Below are positions 1 to 7,173 of a stretch of DNA of 64,000 nt, in pieces. This DNA comes from an uncultured Anaerolineae bacterium. GTDB taxonomy: Bacteria > Chloroflexota > Anaerolineae > Aggregatilineales > Phototrophicaceae. How positions within the stretch are numbered: position 1 is the first letter of the stretch; every line of letters starts with the position of its first letter. Made by a program: the position numbers and the translations under genes. The DNA lies in assembly GCA_934216615.1 (NCBI GenBank), contig CAKQCB010000010.1, positions 1 through 64,000 of the forward strand, read 5' to 3'. Under the pieces are notes generated by a model that ran no database searches, was not told the origin of the DNA, and was given only the letters and a program-made list of their open reading frames with translations.

Positions 1-312
1 CGCGCCTGTCGATGAAAGTGTAACGACTGAAGATGATTTCCTAGACAGTGGCATCGTCTCTGAAGAAGACATTGATGCGCTGATCGGCGAACTGCCGACC
101 AGCCTTGAAGAAGATGCCGCCGTTCAAGATGCGATCCCCGACTGGTTACAAGATTCCGCGCCTGTCGATGAAAGTGTAACGACTGAAGATGATTTCCTAG
201 ACAGTGGCATCGTCTCTGAAGAAGACATTGATGACCTGATCGGCGAACTACCGACCAGCCTTCAGGAAGATGTCGCCATTCAAGATGCGATTCCTGAATG
301 GTTACAAGATTC
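1..312 (+). repeat. 156-bp in-frame tandem repeat
   Basis: Bases 1-156 and 157-312 are near-identical copies of a 52-codon unit; the first ~85 bases match exactly and only a few substitutions follow. A third, strongly diverged copy starts at 313 with the same GATTCCGC lead-in. Each unit contains one Trp-Leu motif. The near identity of the two copies suggests a recent duplication, and more copies may lie upstream of the window. Confidence 0.9.
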
Positions 313-1363
313 CGCACCGATTGATGAAATCGTAGCCACAGAAGACATCATTCTCGAAAGTGGAACAGCCGCAGAAGAATTAAGTCCGGAAGATATGAGT
401 TGGCTCACAGATGTGAGTGAAGGAAATATTCTTCAAGACCAGCCAACTTCAGAATTTACGCTTGAAGAAGCGTCATCCATCCTTGATGAAGACCTTGATT
501 GGTTGAATGAAATTCCAGCCGATGATGCTGAAAATGAAGATCAGCCCCGTGCAGAAGAAAAAACAGAGTGGCTTAACGTAGACCCTGTTTCTGAAGAACC
601 CGCCGTGATCGAAGAAACTTCTCTTGAAAGTGAATTCACACAAGAAGAAATCCCTGAATGGCTCACATCACTCGAACCTGAAGGGGAAACGGTCAACGCG
701 ACAGAAGAAGAATTCACGCTGGAAGGCATTGGCGAATCCGAGGATATCGACTGGATTGCGAGTGAAACCAGCGAACAAGAATCTGTTGCGCTTCATCAAG
801 CCTTTGATAGCCAAGAAGCAGAGAATACAGGCGAAACCAGCGAATATATTGCTGAACCACCTACGCTGAATACCACCGAAGAAGATGACGAATTCTCATG
901 GCTAGAAGAAAATGATGAACCACTCATCTACAATGCTGAAGAAAATGAGCCGGAATTCTTACAAGAAATTGAAGAATTCACCAGCGAAACACCCTCAGCA
1001 CACGCATGGACAGAAACACCAGCCTTAGAAACTTCATCCGAAACCGATGATGTTTTCCCTGTTGCAGATTCTTATAGCGAGTATTCAACAACCCCCGCAG
1101 AAAACGCGCCCGACTGGTTGAATGCGATGGTCCCCGGCATTGACGTAGACACTGAAGCCGAAGAAGACCTGCCTATAGAAACTGAATTTGCAGACGAGAA
1201 TACAAAACAAGCGCCCGTCGCTGAAGAAGATTTCAATTGGCTCACGGATATTGTAGACGAAGAATCTCGCCCGCTTGAGACACAATCATCACGCCCAAGC
1301 AGGTTCTCTTTCACCAAGAGACCTGCATGGTTCCGTAAAGACAATTCAGGTCAAAGTGAATAG
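2..1363 (+). CDS. Acidic repeat protein with Trp-Leu motifs, 5' end outside window
   Basis: The reading frame is open from base 2, so the true start lies upstream and only the last 453 codons are seen. The protein is extremely rich in Glu and Asp and of low complexity, as expected of a disordered chain. Short motifs of the type I-P-(D/E)-W-L or D-W-L recur every 25-50 residues, for example IPDWLQD, IPEWLQD, MSWLTD, LDWLNEIP, IPEWLTSLE and PDWLNAM. The first ~105 codons are a tandem repeat. The last ~25 residues switch to a basic segment (PSRFSFTKRPAWFRK). The next gene, 45 bases downstream, has the same style and a TPR end, so the two probably form a co-transcribed pair. No enzymatic domain or membrane segment is visible. 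Function is unknown; the Trp-Leu motifs look like short binding peptides, which is inference. Confidence 0.8.
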   Translation, partial: APVDESVTTEDDFLDSGIVSEEDIDALIGELPTSLEEDAAVQDAIPDWLQDSAPVDESVTTEDDFLDSGIVSEEDIDDLIGELPTSLQEDVAIQDAIPEWLQDSAPIDEIVATEDIILESGTAAEELSPEDMSWLTDVSEGNILQDQPTSEFTLEEASSILDEDLDWLNEIPADDAENEDQPRAEEKTEWLNVDPVSEEPAVIEETSLESEFTQEEIPEWLTSLEPEGETVNATEEEFTLEGIGESEDIDWIASETSEQESVALHQAFDSQEAENTGETSEYIAEPPTLNTTEEDDEFSWLEENDEPLIYNAEENEPEFLQEIEEFTSETPSAHAWTETPALETSSETDDVFPVADSYSEYSTTPAENAPDWLNAMVPGIDVDTEAEEDLPIETEFADENTKQAPVAEEDFNWLTDIVDEESRPLETQSSRPSRFSFTKRPAWFRKDNSGQSE

Positions 1364-1408
1364 TAATTATTTCTTTGCAGCAGCGAAATTGCGCTGAAAG
1401 GTAGATGG

Positions 1409-3487
1409 ATGGCTCCTGCAGACAACATGCCGGATTTTGAAAATATGTCTTTTGAAGAGCAGATGCGCTGGCTGGAGTCGCTTGCAAAACGGCAAGGTGC
1501 AGATGCTGAAGAATTGCTGACAACCGCAGATATGGATGTGCAAGAAATTGATCCTGATTCTGTGGTTTTAGATGAACCCGGGTATATTCCCTATGGGGAG
1601 GACAAGCCTGTTGAGTTTAATCAACCTGCGCGTGCCACTACCCCAGAACCGCCGCCCCAAGAACCTATAACACCGCCGTCAGCGCCTGTAGTGACCACCC
1701 CAGAACCCGTAGCGGAACAAGAAGGGTCATTAGCTTGGTTGGAAAGCCTTGCTGCAAACCAAAGTGAAAATGACGCCCTGTTCAATCTTGATATTGGTTC
1801 TCTGGTAGATGAACCTCAAACTAGTGAACCTGCGGTTGATCCCGTCTCATGGCTAGAAGACCTTGCACGTTCACAAGGCGAAATAGAATCCTCTGCGCCT
1901 CAAACACAAGAAAGTGCGCGTGACGATGATGCTATGCGCTGGCTCGAATCGCTGGCTAAACGTCAAGGCGCGGACTCGGAAGAACTGCTAACAGAAGCAG
2001 ACATCCCGATTGAAGATGTTGATTCACGCGAAGTTGAACTGCCCAATTACACACCGTTTGGGTTTGATACCCCGCCGATTACGCGGTCACACGTCACAAG
2101 CGAAACCCCATCAGCGCGGTCAACGACACCTACGCCCGAACCTGACCCCACTGAATGGTTACAATCTCTGGCCGCAGAACAAGGCATTGATGAAGACGGC
2201 GTAACCGCAACCCGCCGTCCTGACCCTGTGGTTGAACCTGAGACCGAAGCCATTGGTGATATCGAAAAAGCATTACTGTCTGGAGAAGTCACCCCAGAAC
2301 AAATGCAAGTTTGGATGGAACACCAAATGGAACGCGGCCTCGAACGCACAGATGTCCCCGACTATATCGAGACGGATGAGCAAGCAGAAGCAACCGCCGA
2401 TGAAGATCAACTGCTCGAAGCAGAAATTCCCGACTGGTTACTGGAAGTTTCTGGCGGGCCACCTAGTATCGAAGCCGAAGCAGAGACGGATAACCGTCCC
2501 AGCTTAGAATCTCTATTTGGTGAAACGCCTGTTGATACAGCGTTGCCCACAGCACAAGAACTCACTTCAGACATCCCGAACTGGTTGTTAGAAGGGGATG
2601 AACCCGATCAGCTCGCCATTGATGATATTTTTGCCGAGTTATCGGACGAACATACGCCATCCGAAACCGATCATGAGCTTGAAATCGCCGAAATCGCGCC
2701 GATTGATCTTGATATTGACGTAGACGATCCTTGGGTAGAAGCATTTGAACTTGAGTATGGTCAAGAACTACCTCAAGGAACTGATATTCCAGAATGGTAT
2801 GAGCGCAATCTAAACGACCCGAATCGTATCGCTGCGATTGAAACGCCTAGCGCAGAAGAATTCACAGCGCCGCCCCTTGATCTCTTCGCAGAGATTCAAG
2901 GTCTCTCCATGCCAACCAGCACCCTACCCGAAGAAACAAACCTGACAGCGGGTGTAGAACAAGCCATCCCAGATTGGTTGAGCGAACTTCACACCACAAC
3001 GGCAAGCGCTGAAAGTATAGGCGTTGCTGAACCTGAACTTCTGGATGCGGACGCGATCAATGATGACGAGTTCCCTGACTGGCTGAAAGAAATTCAAGAA
3101 TCTGAAAGCGAACCAACTTGGCTTGCTGAACCTGCGGTAGAAGAAGCAGTCAGCTTTGTTGTAGAAACGCCTGCTGAACAACCGACAGCACCACCTCCTG
3201 CAACGACACCACCGCCTGCGCCAAAACCACAACATTCAGGGGATTGGTCGTTAGAAACGGCACGTTCCAAAGCTCAGGCAGGGGAAGTAGACTTAAGCCT
3301 GAACGATTATGATCAACTCGTCCGCGCCAATCAAAACCTCGATGAAGCGGTTGAAGACCTCTCTACGTTGGTGAAACTCCATCGAAATAACCCGATTGTG
3401 TACCGCGTTTTGGGGGATGGTCTCATGAAACAAGGCAAGCTCCAAGCAGCCTTAGATACCTACCGAGCGGCGTTGAACCAACTGTAA
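1409..3487 (+). CDS. Acidic Trp-Leu motif protein with C-terminal TPR domain
   Basis: A 692-residue protein. The N-terminal half carries repeats of about 12 residues of the form xWLESLAxxQG; two longer copies, near residues 14-37 and 175-199, share MRWLESLAKRQGAD. The middle is acidic and Pro-rich and carries a second motif class, (I/F)P(D/N/E)WL, at least five times. After a Pro-rich linker the last ~80 residues form helices that look like tetratricopeptide repeats (NNPIVYRVLGDGLMKQGKL, then ALDTYRAAL). A purine-rich GAAAGG sits 7 bases before the ATG. It lies 45 bases after the related upstream gene and is closed by a terminator at 3507. The TPR end suggests a protein-interaction or scaffold role; no catalytic site is visible. 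Not a family I can name. Confidence 0.8.
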   Translation: MAPADNMPDFENMSFEEQMRWLESLAKRQGADAEELLTTADMDVQEIDPDSVVLDEPGYIPYGEDKPVEFNQPARATTPEPPPQEPITPPSAPVVTTPEPVAEQEGSLAWLESLAANQSENDALFNLDIGSLVDEPQTSEPAVDPVSWLEDLARSQGEIESSAPQTQESARDDDAMRWLESLAKRQGADSEELLTEADIPIEDVDSREVELPNYTPFGFDTPPITRSHVTSETPSARSTTPTPEPDPTEWLQSLAAEQGIDEDGVTATRRPDPVVEPETEAIGDIEKALLSGEVTPEQMQVWMEHQMERGLERTDVPDYIETDEQAEATADEDQLLEAEIPDWLLEVSGGPPSIEAEAETDNRPSLESLFGETPVDTALPTAQELTSDIPNWLLEGDEPDQLAIDDIFAELSDEHTPSETDHELEIAEIAPIDLDIDVDDPWVEAFELEYGQELPQGTDIPEWYERNLNDPNRIAAIETPSAEEFTAPPLDLFAEIQGLSMPTSTLPEETNLTAGVEQAIPDWLSELHTTTASAESIGVAEPELLDADAINDDEFPDWLKEIQESESEPTWLAEPAVEEAVSFVVETPAEQPTAPPPATTPPPAPKPQHSGDWSLETARSKAQAGEVDLSLNDYDQLVRANQNLDEAVEDLSTLVKLHRNNPIVYRVLGDGLMKQGKLQAALDTYRAALNQL

Positions 3488-3506
3488 CAGCCCACGAAGC
3501 GTCCCT

Positions 3507-3540
3507 AAAAGAGCGTGAGAAAAATCTCGCGCTCTTTTAA
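3507..3540 (+). terminator. Intrinsic terminator after the WL-motif genes
   Basis: A 14-bp stem (3507-3520 with 3525-3538, one G-T pair) closes an AAAA loop. The outer pairs are A-T, so the 3' arm ends in TTTT. It separates the WL-motif pair from ndk. Confidence 0.85.
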
Positions 3541-3610
3541 ATTTCATTAAAAATGAGCAGACTTCGCGCTTGTTTCATAACACGTTGTAAGTCATACTAC
3601 AGGAGTTTTC

Positions 3611-3661
3611 ATGAATAACTCTTGGAGAAGAATAACGTGGAACGTACCCTCATTCTCGTGA
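3611..3661 (+). CDS. Possible 16-codon upstream ORF overlapping ndk start
   Basis: ATG at 3611 follows AGGAG (3601-3605) with a 5-base gap, which is better placed than most starts in the window. The ORF encodes MNNSWRRITWNVPSFS and stops at 3659-3661, 25 bases inside ndk in another frame. It may be a translated leader that couples or dampens ndk translation, or it may be chance. No homology can be claimed. Confidence 0.35.
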   Translation: MNNSWRRITWNVPSFS

Positions 3662-4092
3662 AACCTGATGGTGTTCAACGCGGCCTGACCGGTGAAATCA
3701 TCAAACGGTTTGAACAACGTGGTTTGCGCATTATTGGTCTGAAGTTCTTAAGTGTCCCGCGTGAATTAGCCGAAACCCATTATGGCGAACACCGTGAACG
3801 CCCTTTCTTCAACGACTTGGTCAACTATATTGTTTCATCCCCTATCATCGCAATCGTATTTGAAGGCACAAACGCGGTTGCTGCCGCTCGTCAAACAATT
3901 GGTTCCACAAAACCACACGAATCTGCCCCCGGTAGTATTCGTGGTGACTTTGCGTTGGAAATTGGCCGTAACCTTGTTCATGGTTCAGACAGCGTTGAAA
4001 ACGGGGAAAAAGAAGTTGCCTTGTGGTTCAAAGAAGAAGAATTATTTGCGTGGGAACGTAATACCGACGCTTGGATTTTTGAAAAACGCTAA
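3637..4092 (+). CDS. ndk: Nucleoside diphosphate kinase
   Basis: Transfers the gamma-phosphate of a nucleoside triphosphate to a nucleoside diphosphate through a phospho-histidine, balancing cytosolic NTP and dNTP pools. The protein shows the family start ERTLILVKPDGVQRG, the SPIIAIVFEG segment, RGDFALEIGRN, and the active-site NLVHGSDS with the phosphorylated His at residue 115. Length is 151 residues, the usual size. I chose GTG at 3637 because GGAGAA at 3624-3629 lies 7 bases upstream and the product then begins at the family-typical residue; a TTG at 3622 in the same frame would add five residues and has no suitable ribosome binding site. A short upstream ORF overlaps the start. A terminator follows directly. 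Confidence 0.96.
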   Translation: MERTLILVKPDGVQRGLTGEIIKRFEQRGLRIIGLKFLSVPRELAETHYGEHRERPFFNDLVNYIVSSPIIAIVFEGTNAVAAARQTIGSTKPHESAPGSIRGDFALEIGRNLVHGSDSVENGEKEVALWFKEEELFAWERNTDAWIFEKR

Positions 4093-4102
4093 TGGGTCCA
4101 AC

Positions 4103-4139
4103 AAAACAAAACGGGATGAAATTCATCCCGTTTTGTTTT
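4103..4139. terminator. Bidirectional terminator between ndk and rsfS
   Basis: A perfect 17-bp inverted repeat (4103-4119 with 4123-4139) around a 3-base loop, with A-rich and T-rich ends, lies between the convergent genes ndk and rsfS and can stop transcription from both sides. Confidence 0.9.
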
Positions 4140-4162
4140 ATCAATTTAGGTTTAAAACTCTG

Positions 4163-4510
4163 TTATTGAATGCTCACTAAAACTTGAGCGTTCTTCCAAA
4201 GTCCCTCAAGATCATAATAGTCACGCTGCTGTTCAGTCATGATGTGCACGACAACATCGCCGTAGTCCATCAAGATCCAACCGCTGGAAGATTCGCCTTC
4301 AACCGAAACAGGCAATTTCCCATATTGAGTTTTGATCGCTTCGCGAACAGCATCTGATAATGCACGAAGTTGTCGGTCGCTGTTCCCATTACAAAGAATA
4401 AAGTAATCAGCAATATCACTTCCCGGACGTAAGTCCAGCAAAACAATATTTTCCGCTTTTTTGTCTTCAACCGCGTTTACTATTTCGCGGGCAATTTCTA
4501 ATTGATCCAG
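4163..4510 (-). CDS. rsfS: Ribosomal silencing factor RsfS, likely CTG start
   Basis: RsfS (Iojap/DUF143 family) binds ribosomal protein uL14 on the 50S subunit and blocks joining to 30S when nutrients are scarce. Family marks are LLDLRPGSDIADYFILCNGNSDRQ, the GWILMDYGDVVVHI core and the C-terminal YYDLEGLW. Homology clearly extends upstream of the first conventional start codon: an in-frame IAREIVNAVEDKKAEN helix precedes it. The frame is closed by TGA just before AGGAGG (4518-4523 on the minus strand), and the only codon after that site resembling a start is CTG at 4510, 6-7 bases downstream. I therefore give a 115-residue product starting at CTG. A rarer ATT start three to five codons later cannot be excluded. 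Confidence 0.88.
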   Translation of the reverse strand: MDQLEIAREIVNAVEDKKAENIVLLDLRPGSDIADYFILCNGNSDRQLRALSDAVREAIKTQYGKLPVSVEGESSSGWILMDYGDVVVHIMTEQQRDYYDLEGLWKNAQVLVSIQ

Positions 4511-4550
4511 AACCCGCCTCCTTCAATTATCCAATGGATACACCTTTAAA

Positions 4551-4569
4551 TGATACGATCATTGTATCA
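4551..4569. promoter_or_regulatory. Inverted repeat TGATAC-N7-GTATCA upstream of rsfS and rluD
   Basis: A perfect 6-7-6 dyad between the divergent rsfS and rluD genes. On the minus strand it overlaps a possible -10 box (TACAAT) for rsfS. It could be an operator; the binding protein is unknown. Confidence 0.35.
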
Positions 4570-4616
4570 CACCTTACTTTTCATAGAGCGCTTTTTAAAG
4601 AGTTTATGATGAATTT

Positions 4617-4645
4617 TTTACTTTGCTGTATCGCTATGCTATGAT
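4617..4645 (+). promoter_or_regulatory. Promoter for the rluD-type gene
   Basis: TTTACT (4617-4622), a 17-base spacer and TATGAT (4640-4645) form a sigma70-type promoter. The predicted start near 4652 gives a leader of about 25 bases before the ATG at 4677. Confidence 0.6.
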
Positions 4646-4676
4646 GCGACACATTTTGAACCTGTAGAGGGGCCTC

Positions 4677-5630
4677 ATGCAAAAAAATACGCATGTAAAA
4701 TTTACCGTTGAACCCGCCAAAAGTGGCGAGCGATTGGATAAAGTAATTATCAACCATGTGGGTGATGCCTTTTCCCGTTCTCAAATCCAAGCCTTGATCA
4801 AAGCGGGCGTGGTACAAGTGGACGGCGAAACCGCTAAAGCAGGCTGGCGACTTAAAGGGGGTGAAAAGATCGAGTTCACCGTCACCACCCAAGAACAGAC
4901 AGAAGTGATCGAACCCGAACCCATCCCTTTAGATATCATCTACGAAGATGAATCGTTAGCGGTCATTAACAAACCTGCGGGGCTGGTGGTTCACCCGGGC
5001 ACAGGTGGCGAAAAAGGCACCTTAGCGCATGCAATTCTCGCCCGCTACCCTGAAATTTCCCTGATGAATTATGCCCCCCAAAGACGCGGGATCGTCCATC
5101 GGTTGGATAAAGATACCAGTGGCCTCATTCTGGTTGCGCGTACCGAACGCGCTTTGCGGAAATTACTCGCCCAGTTTCAACAGCGTACCGTCGATAAAAC
5201 TTACGTCGCCCTGTGCGAAAAAGCGCCCGCCACGATGGTTGGCCGTGTGGACGCACCCATCGCGCGCGACACCCTCAACCGTAAGAAGATGGTTGTACGG
5301 CGGGATGGTCGCCCTGCGGTGAGTGAGTTTCAAGTGATTGAACGTTTTAAAGATGGGCGCGCGCTGGTCAGCGTGAACTTGCTCACAGGGCGCACACACC
5401 AAATTCGCGTACACATGGCGTTCATCAATGCGCCGTTAGTGGGTGACCTTGTTTATGGGCATCGCAAACAACGCCTACCTTTACGTCGGCAGTTCTTACA
5501 TGCTACCAAACTGTGTTTTGACCATCCCGTAACGCAAGAACGTGTCTGCTTCGAGTCCCCCCTGCCAGAAAACCTGAGCCAAATCTTGGCAGACTTACGC
5601 CGTGAAACAGGATCATTACCTAGTCGATAA
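4677..5630 (+). CDS. rluD: RluA/RluD-family 23S rRNA pseudouridine synthase
   Basis: Isomerises uridine to pseudouridine in structured RNA; RluD-type enzymes act on helix 69 of 23S rRNA. The 317-residue protein has an N-terminal S4 RNA-binding domain (about residues 15-75, with GERLDKVI and SRSQIQALIKAGVVQVDG) followed by the catalytic domain. The catalytic motif is HRLDKDTSG with Asp144. Other family marks are NKPAGLVVHPG, the LLTGRTHQIRVH segment and LVGDLVYG. The ATG follows GAGGGG with a short gap. The domain order and length fit RluD/YlyB rather than the shorter RluA proteins, but which uridines are modified cannot be read from sequence. Confidence 0.93.
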   Translation: MQKNTHVKFTVEPAKSGERLDKVIINHVGDAFSRSQIQALIKAGVVQVDGETAKAGWRLKGGEKIEFTVTTQEQTEVIEPEPIPLDIIYEDESLAVINKPAGLVVHPGTGGEKGTLAHAILARYPEISLMNYAPQRRGIVHRLDKDTSGLILVARTERALRKLLAQFQQRTVDKTYVALCEKAPATMVGRVDAPIARDTLNRKKMVVRRDGRPAVSEFQVIERFKDGRALVSVNLLTGRTHQIRVHMAFINAPLVGDLVYGHRKQRLPLRRQFLHATKLCFDHPVTQERVCFESPLPENLSQILADLRRETGSLPSR

Positions 5631-5691
5631 ATTCGGTACAATCAGCTAAAATGAGTGATGTTGTACTTGAACACATCAGAGGGCAAACTGA

Positions 5692-6528
5692 ATGCGTGAA
5701 ATTACCGTAGCAACTGTGCAAATGAAACCTAAGTTGGGTGAACCAGAAGAAAATCTGGTCAAGATGAGCGAGATGATCTCGCGCATTGCGTCCCAACAGA
5801 AAGTTGATCTTATTGTTTTTCCCGAACTGATCACCAGTGGTTATGAGCTAGGTTTACGCTTTACCGAACTTGCCCAGCGTGTTCCGGGTCCCACGGTGAA
5901 TTTAATTGCTCAGCGTGCGAACGAGTATGGGGTTTACATCGCGTTTGGTATGGCCTCTAAAGAACGTGTTGAATCTGTTTTGTACAATTCGGCCGTGTTG
6001 GTTGGGCCAGATGGTGAACTGGTTGACGTATATAACAAAGTTCACTTACGCGGTGAAGAACGCATGGCGTTTCGTGAAGGCTTTAAACTGCCTGTGATCG
6101 AAACTGAAGTAGGCACCATCGGTCTGATGATCGGCTATGATCTTGCATTCCCTGAAGTCGCCCGCAGTTTAGTGCTGGATGGTGCAGAGATCATCGCGGT
6201 CATGGCGAACTGGGAAGCCAGCGCTATCGATGAGTGGAAAACCTATCTACGCGCGCGTGCTTATGAAAACTCAGTCTTTATGGTTGGCTCGAACCGTATT
6301 GGCGAAGATGTCACCATCAATTTTGGCGGTGAAAGCATGGTCGTGGGGCCACGTGGACAAATCTACGCCACACTCGCCAACGATACCGACCCCGACACGG
6401 GTGCACCATTAGAAGGTTTTGCAGTCACCCGCATCGACCTTGATGAGGTTCGTCATAACCGCGAAGAATTCCAGTTGATTCAAAATAGACAGCCCACTGT
6501 TTATAAATCCATTGTTCGTCGCTATTAA
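5692..6528 (+). CDS. Carbon-nitrogen hydrolase-fold protein lacking the catalytic Cys
   Basis: A 278-residue member of the nitrilase superfamily, which normally cleaves amides or nitriles with a Glu-Lys-Cys triad. The Glu (VFPELITSG, residue 45) and Lys (YNKVHLRGEE, residue 116) are present, but the nucleophile position in the conserved IC-Y-D-x-x-F-P-E block reads IGYDLAFPE: Gly148, codon GGC at 6133-6135, where Cys (TGC or TGT) is expected. The whole protein contains no cysteine at all. The fold is otherwise intact, including MANWE and the GGESMVVGPRG strand. It is therefore probably a non-hydrolytic binding or regulatory protein, unless the base is an error. It sits 61 bases after the rluD-type gene and is followed by a terminator. 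Confidence 0.88.
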   Translation: MREITVATVQMKPKLGEPEENLVKMSEMISRIASQQKVDLIVFPELITSGYELGLRFTELAQRVPGPTVNLIAQRANEYGVYIAFGMASKERVESVLYNSAVLVGPDGELVDVYNKVHLRGEERMAFREGFKLPVIETEVGTIGLMIGYDLAFPEVARSLVLDGAEIIAVMANWEASAIDEWKTYLRARAYENSVFMVGSNRIGEDVTINFGGESMVVGPRGQIYATLANDTDPDTGAPLEGFAVTRIDLDEVRHNREEFQLIQNRQPTVYKSIVRRY

Positions 6529-6547
6529 AAACACACGGTTTCATTTG

Positions 6548-6584
6548 CCAGCGTCCTTTTACGAAAGAAGGACGCTGGTTTTTA
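6548..6584 (+). terminator. Intrinsic terminator after the nitrilase-like gene
   Basis: An 11-bp GC-rich stem, CCAGCGTCCTT (6548-6558) with AAGGACGCTGG (6568-6578), is followed by a T run. Confidence 0.88.
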
Positions 6585-6603
6585 TAACGCGGAATAAAAA
6601 TTG

Positions 6604-7173
6604 ATGAGTGAATCACCACGTCCCCCATCACGCCTGTCTGTATTTGCGGTCGTCTTGCTCATTATCGTGACGATCATCGGCCTTGTTCTGGTACAAGTCA
6701 GCCGTCCTACACCGGCGACGATCATCATCCAACCGCCAGCACCCAGCGCCACCGCATTACCGCTCAGAGTTCAGATCACAGGGGCGATTACTCATTCTGG
6801 CAGTGTGATTGAACTGCCTTTTGGAAGCCGTGTTGAAGACTTGATCACGCTGGCGGGGGGTTTCACAAGCGACGCTGATACCAGCACCGTCAATTTAGCC
6901 GACTTTGTACAAGATGGCGCTCACATCCATATTCCCTCCATCCACGAAACCCCTGTGCCTACAACTGAACCCGCAGATCAGCGGATTCGAATCAATTCAG
7001 CGACGTTAGAAGAATTGGACAGCTTACCTAGCATTGGGCCAGTCACCGCGCAGGCGATCATCACATATCGAGAAAACACGGGGCGTATTCTGAGCATTGA
7101 ACAGCTCGATGAAATTGATGGGATTGGGCCATCTACGATTGAGCAAATCGAAGCGCTGATCTCGTTCGACTAA
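6604..7173 (+). CDS. ComEA-like membrane-anchored helix-hairpin-helix protein
   Basis: A 189-residue protein with one N-terminal membrane helix (about residues 12-32), a Pro/Thr-rich linker, an SLBB-like beta domain (about 55-110, ITGAITHSGSVIELPFGSR) and a C-terminal double helix-hairpin-helix DNA-binding domain (129-188, INSATLEELDSLPSIGP and LDEIDGIGPSTIEQIEAL). This is the layout of ComEA, the DNA receptor of the competence uptake machine, which captures double-stranded DNA outside the membrane. No comEC lies nearby, so a role in transformation is likely but unproven. ATG 6604 is preferred over the TTG three bases before it. The stop overlaps the end of the convergent recombinase gene by 4 bases. 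Confidence 0.85.
   Translation: MSESPRPPSRLSVFAVVLLIIVTIIGLVLVQVSRPTPATIIIQPPAPSATALPLRVQITGAITHSGSVIELPFGSRVEDLITLAGGFTSDADTSTVNLADFVQDGAHIHIPSIHETPVPTTEPADQRIRINSATLEELDSLPSIGPVTAQAIITYRENTGRILSIEQLDEIDGIGPSTIEQIEALISFD

Noticed and set aside
1..312. CRISPR array or DNA satellite
   Set aside because: The 156-bp repeat is in frame, protein-coding throughout, and has no spacer structure.
3622..3636. TTG start for ndk
   Set aside because: It overlaps the GGAGAA site that serves GTG 3637 and gives a non-conserved five-residue extension.
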